The notes under the pieces were generated by a model. It was given only the letters and a program-made list of their open reading frames with translations, did not search any database and had not been told where the DNA came from. From CAWVWD01 sp965662365 (GTDB lineage Bacteria > Bacteroidota > Bacteroidia > Chitinophagales > Saprospiraceae): DNA of 64,000 nucleotides. The DNA lies in contig CBFIHR010000014.1 of the NCBI GenBank assembly GCA_965662365.1, positions 1-64,000 of the forward strand, read 5' to 3'. The position numbers and the translations under genes are program-made. How positions within the stretch are numbered: the first letter of the stretch is position 1; the number at the start of each line of letters is the position of its first letter. Positions 59,148-64,000 of the stretch are shown here, in pieces.

Positions 59148-60221
59148 ATGGATATTTTAAAGAAATTAGCTGCGATACACGAACAGTATCAATACTTAGA
59201 AGAGCAGCTATCGAATCCTGAAATTGTCACGGATATGAAAAAGTTCACCAAGACAAATAAGGAATACAAAAAGTTAGAACCGATTGTCAATGCGTATAAG
59301 AAGTATGAGGCGATTTTAGCCGGGATCAAAGAAAGTGAGGCAATTTTACAGGAAGAGAAAGATCCTGATTTTCGTGAAATGGCTAAAATGGAGTTAGAAG
59401 ATTTAAAGCCGAAACGAGAAATCTTAGAAGAGGAAATTAAAGTATTATTGATACCAAGAGATCCTGAAGATGAGAAAGATGTGATTATGGAGATTCGTTC
59501 GGGAGCAGGTGGCGATGAAGCCAGTATCTTCGCTGGCGATTTGTATCGCATGTACACTCGTTTATTTGATACTTTTAAGTGGAAACACGAAATTATTTCT
59601 ATTAACGAAGGTACATCGGGAGGTTATAACAAGATTGTTTTTGAAGTAAAAGGCGATGACGTATATAGCAACTTAAAGTTCGAATCTGGCGCGCATCGTG
59701 TTCAGCGTGTACCTAAAACAGAGTCACAAGGTCGGGTACACACTTCTGCCGCAACAGTTGCGGTAATGCCGCAATTTGAAATGGAAGATGTCAATATCAG
59801 TAAATCAGACTTGAAAATTGATACTTATCGTGCAAGTGGTGCCGGTGGGCAGCACGTCAACAAAACAGAGTCAGCGATTCGTATTACACACGTTCCTACA
59901 GGAATTGTGGCAGAAAGTCAAGAGAGTCGTAATCAGTTACGTAACCGTGAGATTGCATTACAACGCTTATACGTAAAAATTCACGACATTGAACGTCAAA
60001 AGTACGAATCAGAAGTTTCGAATCGTCGAAAATCACTAATTGGCTCGGGTGATCGTTCGGATAAGATTAGAACTTACAACTATCCTCAAAATCGAGTAAC
60101 GGATCATAGAATCGGTTTTACATCACACAATCTTTCGGGAATTATGGATGGCGATGTGATGCCGATTATCGAGGCTTTACAAGTACATGAAAATGCCGAA
60201 AAGTTAAAAGGTGAAGAGTAA
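59148..60221 (+). CDS. prfA: Peptide chain release factor 1, 357 aa
   Basis: Recognises UAA/UAG and triggers peptide release. The peptidyl-hydrolysis motif GGQ is at residues 233-235 in GAGGQHVNKTESAIRI. The RVQRVPKTESQGRVHTSAATVAV block has the RF1 pattern, not the SPF anticodon-like motif of RF2, although the PxT tripeptide reads PKT. The typical RF1 ending (TYNYPQNRVTDHRIGF) is present. It is not preceded by hemA or followed by prmC, as in many other bacteria. Terminator directly downstream. Confidence 0.95.
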   Translation: MDILKKLAAIHEQYQYLEEQLSNPEIVTDMKKFTKTNKEYKKLEPIVNAYKKYEAILAGIKESEAILQEEKDPDFREMAKMELEDLKPKREILEEEIKVLLIPRDPEDEKDVIMEIRSGAGGDEASIFAGDLYRMYTRLFDTFKWKHEIISINEGTSGGYNKIVFEVKGDDVYSNLKFESGAHRVQRVPKTESQGRVHTSAATVAVMPQFEMEDVNISKSDLKIDTYRASGAGGQHVNKTESAIRITHVPTGIVAESQESRNQLRNREIALQRLYVKIHDIERQKYESEVSNRRKSLIGSGDRSDKIRTYNYPQNRVTDHRIGFTSHNLSGIMDGDVMPIIEALQVHENAEKLKGEE

Positions 60222-60246
60222 TACCGCTGAACGGTGAAAAAACCTG

Positions 60247-60288
60247 AAAGCCCTGTCATTCCAATATTCGGAATAACGGGGCTTTTTT
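60247..60288 (+). terminator. Terminator after prfA
   Basis: AAGCCC (60248-60253) with GGGCTT (60279-60284), inner ATTCC/GGAAT pairing, followed by TTTTTT. It contains the same NGGAATNNCGGGGC style of core as other hairpins in the window. Confidence 0.88.
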
Positions 60289-60329
60289 GACGCTGGTGCA
60301 AAATAGAAATTTAAGAATGCCCTCCTACT

Positions 60330-61640
60330 CTATTTTTCTGTATCCTCTATGTTACTTTGACTTTCGTCAAAATCAGTCGTCGTCATTTGTGGCGTTTGCA
60401 AAGCATCATCAAAAGGTACTTTTACTCGCTTTACAAATTCTTTCAATGCGAACTGATTGCACCAATACGCAAAACTGAAACAGGACACAAAAGTGATTAT
60501 TAAATAAAGCCAATTCAAATTTTCTTGTAATAACAATCGGCTCAATGTCCCTATGTTTATAACAGGAATTAAATAAACTGCTAAAGTTGTCCCAAATCCT
60601 GCTGTTATTCCAATTAAAATAAATAAACCAACAGATATTTTTAAAGGTTGCAAACGGTTTTGAGCTTCTTTAAATGTGCCTTGTTTGGTAACTGACCAAC
60701 TTTTAAAAGTAGCAAATAAAGCTGCTAAAGGCAACAAACTTACTATTATTAATGGTAATAAATCCGCTCGTAATCCTGTTTTTATCATAGCTGCATACAA
60801 ATTTCCAGAAGGCTGATAAGGTCTGAAAATGAGGAGTACAATTCCTAAAAATAATAGGGCGTGTAAAATACTAAAAAAAGCAACGGCTAAGGTTTTACCT
60901 AACAAAACTTTTTGAGGTTCATCGGTGATTATTGACGAAAGTCTATCGGTTGTGAATAACGCCAAAGCAGGATAAATACCGCCTAACCAGGCAAAATAGA
61001 AAAATAACAATATAAAAACACCACCAATTTCATTGAAAACAGTCGCATTATCTTCACTATCATCTGAGTTGTTTTCTGTCGTATCTTTGAATTCATAGGC
61101 GTTTATTTCGCTGATATTTACAGGGTCTATATAACTGGCATCAAAACCGGAATTTGCCAATCGTTGATTCAAAATTCGTCTTTCGTACCAGTCGATATTG
61201 TTTTTAATGCCCTCTTTGAGTGCGTCGTCATAGCCATTATGATACACGAGTACTTCTCCAGAATTTCCAGTCTTGATGGCATCATCAAAAAACTCGTCAA
61301 TCACAATCGCCAAATCCAAATCACCGTTGTTCATCATTTCTTGAACGGTATCTACGTTATCAATCATTTGGTATTTGACGGTTTCAATGACTTGTAATTG
61401 TCGCACTAAACTATCGCCATTATTATTCGTAACAATGCCGACCGTAGATTTTTGGCTTTCAGATGCTCCTCCGCCATCTTCATTTTCACTAAAGTTAGAG
61501 GTGCCGCCAGCTGTATTTAGCGAAAGCGAAACTAATAACAATAACCCCGAAAATAATAACAAGGGCAAGTACATTCGAACCCAAAGTGTCCGCTTATCTT
61601 GCCATACTTCACTTAATGCTACTTTGAAATAAGTTATCAT
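60330..61640 (-). CDS. ABC-2-type permease (NatB-like), 436 aa
   Basis: Membrane subunit of a sodium-exporter-like ABC transporter. An N-terminal membrane segment (MYLPLLLFSGLLLLVSLSLN) is followed by a large external domain (~50-200: STVGIVTNNNGDSLVRQLQ, DLDLAIVIDEFFDDAI, RRILNQRLANSGFD). Five or six membrane helices form the C-terminal half (NEIGGVFILLFFYFAWLGGIYPALALFTTDR, LAVAFFSILHALLFLGIVLLIF, ADLLPLIIVSLLPLAALFATF, ISVGLFILIGITAGFGTTLAVY, NWLYLIITFVSCFSFAYW). The ATPase subunit that normally precedes such genes is absent; the upstream neighbour is divergent radA. Confidence 0.82.
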   Translation of the reverse strand: MITYFKVALSEVWQDKRTLWVRMYLPLLLFSGLLLLVSLSLNTAGGTSNFSENEDGGGASESQKSTVGIVTNNNGDSLVRQLQVIETVKYQMIDNVDTVQEMMNNGDLDLAIVIDEFFDDAIKTGNSGEVLVYHNGYDDALKEGIKNNIDWYERRILNQRLANSGFDASYIDPVNISEINAYEFKDTTENNSDDSEDNATVFNEIGGVFILLFFYFAWLGGIYPALALFTTDRLSSIITDEPQKVLLGKTLAVAFFSILHALLFLGIVLLIFRPYQPSGNLYAAMIKTGLRADLLPLIIVSLLPLAALFATFKSWSVTKQGTFKEAQNRLQPLKISVGLFILIGITAGFGTTLAVYLIPVINIGTLSRLLLQENLNWLYLIITFVSCFSFAYWCNQFALKEFVKRVKVPFDDALQTPQMTTTDFDESQSNIEDTEK

Positions 61641-61861
61641 GTTTTAATGATTCGTATTTTATCTGTCCCGAAACTTCGGGAGTGATTATTGCACTACTGT
61701 AATGCCAATCTAAATTTATTCCTTGAAACTTCGTAAAGATAATAGTCAATTTTGAAATTGCTGCTATCTTCGTGAAATGATTAGATTAATCGTTGATGGA
61801 CTAATCCTAATTACTAATTATTCCCGAAGTTTTGGGACAGGGAACATACGAATTACTAACA
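61641..61861. repeat. Divergent gap with CCCGA mini-hairpins, a palindrome and heptad repeats
   Basis: Contents in order: TCCCGAA-AC-TTCGGGA (61666-61681); reverse-strand TATCTTTA at 61734-61741; perfect palindrome CAATTT-TG-AAATTG (61747-61760); TATCTTCG (61765-61772), a near -7 element for radA. After these come heptads ACTAATC, CTAATTA, CTAATTA from 61801 on, and TCCCGAA-GT-TTTGGGA (61822-61837), a stem with one G-U pair. No gene is visible. Confidence 0.6.
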
Positions 61862-63244
61862 ATGGCAAAAATCAAAAAAATATACGCTTGTACGAATTGT
61901 GGCAATACTTCTGCAAAATGGGAAGGTAAATGTCCTGCATGTGGCGAATGGAATACTTACACAGAAGAAATTGTATCAAAAACACCGGATACGAATGAGG
62001 AAAAAAAGAAGGTTTGGCGAGAAGGAAAAGGTAAAAACCAGGCTCCAAAACCTACGCCTTTACAAAAAATCACAACTGGAACGACACAACGTTATCCAAC
62101 TTATGACGGTGAGTTGAATCGAGTATTGGGTGGCGGAATTGTGAGCGGCTCATTGGTTTTGATTGGTGGACAACCCGGAATTGGTAAATCGACTTTGATG
62201 CTTCAAATTGCCTTATCCTTAGATTTAAAGGTCTTATACATCTCGGGAGAAGAAAGCGAGGAACAAATCAAAATGCGGGCGGATAGAATTGGTATCAAAA
62301 ACCAAAATTGCTATATTTTGACAGAAACAAATGTCAGCAAGATTCTTAAACATGCCCAAAACTTAGAACCTCAATTGATGGTTTTGGATTCTATTCAGAC
62401 GGTTTCTTCGCCTTATATCGAATCTGCCCCTGGAAGCATTTCGCAAGTTAGAGAATGTGCGGGCGAAATGCAGCGTTTTGCGAAAGAAACGAATATTCCG
62501 ATTTTTATGATTGGTCATATTACAAAAAGTGGTTCGATTGCTGGACCAAAATTATTGGAACATATTGTTGATGCAGTTTTACAGTTTGAAGGTGACCAAC
62601 ATTATACCTATCGAATCTTACGAACGATTAAAAATCGTTTCGGTTCTACAGCAGAAATGGGTATTTATGAAATGCTAAGTAACGGTTTGCGAGAAGTGTC
62701 GAATCCATCAGAATTATTAATTTCACAAAAAGAAGATGATCTTAGCGGAAGTGCAATTTCGGCAACAATCGAGGGCTTACGCCCAATGTTGATCGAAGCA
62801 CAAGCCTTGGTTAGTACTGCCGTTTACGGAAATCCACAGCGTTCGGCTACTGGTTTCGATATGCGACGATTGAGTATGTTATTAGCCGTCTTAGAAAAAC
62901 GTTGTAATTTACCATTAGCGCAATTTGATGTTTTTCTAAATATTGCTGGCGGCATCAAAGTTGATGATCCTGCAATTGATTTGGCAATTGTGGCGGCTTT
63001 GATTTCGTCCTTAGAAGATGTTGGCATTCCGAACGATGTTTGCTTTGCGGGTGAAGTCGGTTTGTCGGGCGAAGTCCGTGCCGTAAATCGTATTGATCAA
63101 CGGATTCAAGAAGCAGATAAATTAGGTTTTAAAACGATTTTCATCTCAAAATACAATACGAAAGGTTTAGATCCTAAACGCTACAAAATTCACATTTATA
63201 CCATTGGAAAAGTTGAGGAATTGTTAGACGCTTTGTTTAAATAA
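61862..63244 (+). CDS. radA: DNA repair protein RadA/Sms, 460 aa
   Basis: RecA-like helicase that helps process recombination intermediates. Zinc finger C10/C13/C24/C27 at the N-terminus, Walker A GGQPGIGKS at residues 102-110, the RadA signature KNRFG at 257-261 (in IKNRFGSTAEMGIYEM), and a C-terminal Lon-protease-like domain (NIAGGIKVDDPAIDLAIVAALISSL, GEVGLSGEVRAVNRIDQR). ATG 61862 is chosen; an in-frame GTG/TTG-type extension from 61832 lacks the finger context. Length is normal. Confidence 0.95.
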   Translation: MAKIKKIYACTNCGNTSAKWEGKCPACGEWNTYTEEIVSKTPDTNEEKKKVWREGKGKNQAPKPTPLQKITTGTTQRYPTYDGELNRVLGGGIVSGSLVLIGGQPGIGKSTLMLQIALSLDLKVLYISGEESEEQIKMRADRIGIKNQNCYILTETNVSKILKHAQNLEPQLMVLDSIQTVSSPYIESAPGSISQVRECAGEMQRFAKETNIPIFMIGHITKSGSIAGPKLLEHIVDAVLQFEGDQHYTYRILRTIKNRFGSTAEMGIYEMLSNGLREVSNPSELLISQKEDDLSGSAISATIEGLRPMLIEAQALVSTAVYGNPQRSATGFDMRRLSMLLAVLEKRCNLPLAQFDVFLNIAGGIKVDDPAIDLAIVAALISSLEDVGIPNDVCFAGEVGLSGEVRAVNRIDQRIQEADKLGFKTIFISKYNTKGLDPKRYKIHIYTIGKVEELLDALFK

Positions 63245-63273
63245 TTCGAGGTGTGGATTTTACAGCAATGATA

Positions 63274-63317
63274 GTCTTTAGCTGCTATAAATTATTAAAA
63301 AAATGGCAGCTAAAGAC
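63274..63317. terminator. Long-loop inverted repeat between radA and the DRTGG gene
   Basis: GTCTTTAGCTGC (63274-63285) and GCAGCTAAAGAC (63306-63317) are perfectly complementary over 12 bp with a 20-base A/T-rich loop. It lies between converging genes. The large loop and lack of a U-run make it an atypical terminator. Confidence 0.55.
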
Positions 63318-63331
63318 AACCGTTACCGTAA

Positions 63332-64000
63332 TTACGCATTCAAAATCATATCCAAGTCCACATGTTCAGAAATTAACTCCTCTGCACGATGAATTTTCCA
63401 TGGTGTGCGAGGATTAATCTTAACTTCAATTTTAGAAATTTTCATCACAGCACCATACGTATCCATGTGTGTATGAATAACGGGAATCTCATTTTCATCA
63501 ATATAGTTTTGTGACTCGGCATCTATGAATTTATGATTCGTTAGGATAATTCCTGAAAGGGTAGATTTCTCAAAGTTATTTTTTTTCTCGAATTCTTTAA
63601 TTTTTTTAAGGGCTTTTGGCAATTTTCGAGAGCTTATAATCAACATCAAATGATCATAATTCGTAAACTCCTCCAACTCCATTAGTGACGAATCAATCGT
63701 ATTCGCAACTTGATTATTCAGTTTATGCTTATTGAACATTACCTCACCATCAACCGCACGTTTTACGGTATGTAGTAGCGGATAAGCCATCGTCTTATCA
63801 TAAGGAATCACGCCGAGAAGTCGTAAATTATGTTTATCCAAATACATTTTGACATATTTATGTACCTTCTCCAGTTTTTCGGGTAAGACTTTATTAATGA
63901 TAATTCCAATAATCGGAATGTTTTTAGCCCGAAATAACGCCAAGCACATATTAATTTTATCAATAGTATTTCCGATTCCGCCTTCAACGACCAAAATGAC
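63332..64000 (-). CDS. BioD-like/DRTGG-domain protein, 5' end outside window
   Basis: The frame runs off the window at base 64000, so the N-terminal P-loop part is not seen. The visible sequence begins VILVVEGGIGNTIDKINMCLALFRAKNIPIIGIIINKV, the second half of a dethiobiotin-synthetase-like (AAA_26) fold. The segment RLLGVIPYDKTMAYPLLHTV follows. A DRTGG-like domain (~residues 100-220 of this fragment) with LMLIISSRKLPKALKKI and LSGIILTNHKF completes it. Such proteins resemble the regulatory N-terminal part of some phosphotransacetylases. Soluble; function not known in detail. Confidence 0.7.
   Translation of the reverse strand, partial: VILVVEGGIGNTIDKINMCLALFRAKNIPIIGIIINKVLPEKLEKVHKYVKMYLDKHNLRLLGVIPYDKTMAYPLLHTVKRAVDGEVMFNKHKLNNQVANTIDSSLMELEEFTNYDHLMLIISSRKLPKALKKIKEFEKKNNFEKSTLSGIILTNHKFIDAESQNYIDENEIPVIHTHMDTYGAVMKISKIEVKINPRTPWKIHRAEELISEHVDLDMILNA

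Noticed and set aside
59148..60221. Release factor 2 (prfB)
   Set aside because: No SPF motif and no programmed-frameshift start; the TESQGRVHTSAATVAV block is RF1-type.

Overview
The window looks like a chromosomal segment of a low-GC member of the Bacteroidota (Flavobacteriia/Saprospiria-type; I cannot place the order). The reasons are: two proteins end in Por (type IX) secretion C-terminal sorting domains; there is a hybrid two-component regulator next to SusE-like and GH97 genes; the conserved gene block RDD / SpoIIM / DUF4129 / DUF4350 / MoxR / DUF58 is present; initiation regions lack strong Shine-Dalgarno sequences; and many genes are preceded by the Bacteroidota -7 element TAnnTTTG. 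No rRNA, tRNA, CRISPR array, insertion sequence or prophage was seen.

Layout. 1-6.8 kb: tail of a secreted T9SS protein, a 1381-aa SNF2 helicase, a lipoprotein nuclease and a VOC protein. 6.8-17 kb: leucyl aminopeptidase (reverse), an RDD protein (reverse) and, divergently, the SpoIIM-DUF4129-DUF4350-MoxR-(two orphan ORFs)-DUF58 block. 17-20.2 kb: sulfide detoxification, with an ArsR-type regulator carrying a C-terminal CX3C pair, a persulfide dioxygenase/rhodanese fusion and a eukaryotic-type sulfide:quinone reductase. 20.2-27.3 kb: a 42-bp tandem repeat, NAD synthetase (reverse), feoA-feoB iron uptake and an ABC transporter. 27.3-31.8 kb: a zinc-ribbon gene pair, a cytochrome oxidase subunit III-like protein, an LptF/G permease and a PAP2 phosphatase. 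31.8-36.0 kb: two large soluble proteins of no family I can name (1106 and 287 aa). 36.4-49.2 kb: an alpha-glucan-type utilisation locus (GH99/71-like lipoprotein, SusE-like lipoprotein, GH97, a multidomain SGNH/LamG T9SS protein, HTCS regulator) with no susC/susD. 49.3-53.8 kb: a probably frameshifted membrane gene, a third unrecognised large protein (499 aa) and two exported proteins. 54-64 kb: gyrA plus a TPR gene, a lipocalin-like lipoprotein, prfA, an ABC-2 permease, radA and the end of a BioD-like/DRTGG gene.

How the parts may work together. The sulfide genes form a complete SQR to persulfide dioxygenase/rhodanese route with a likely thiol-sensing repressor. FeoA/FeoB import ferrous iron. 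The HTCS probably activates the glycan genes through directly repeated sites upstream of 36400. The 1106-, 287- and 499-aa proteins flank the glycan locus on the same strand. They are the best candidates here for an undescribed system, but I infer nothing certain about their function.

Non-coding DNA is rich in structure: strong hairpin terminators, mini-hairpins with a CCGA/TCGG core, inverted arrays of degenerate 7-bp repeats, a repeated CCTGACA hairpin, and several inverted or direct repeats placed on predicted -7 promoter elements. All calls were made by reading the sequence and the translations; no database search was run.
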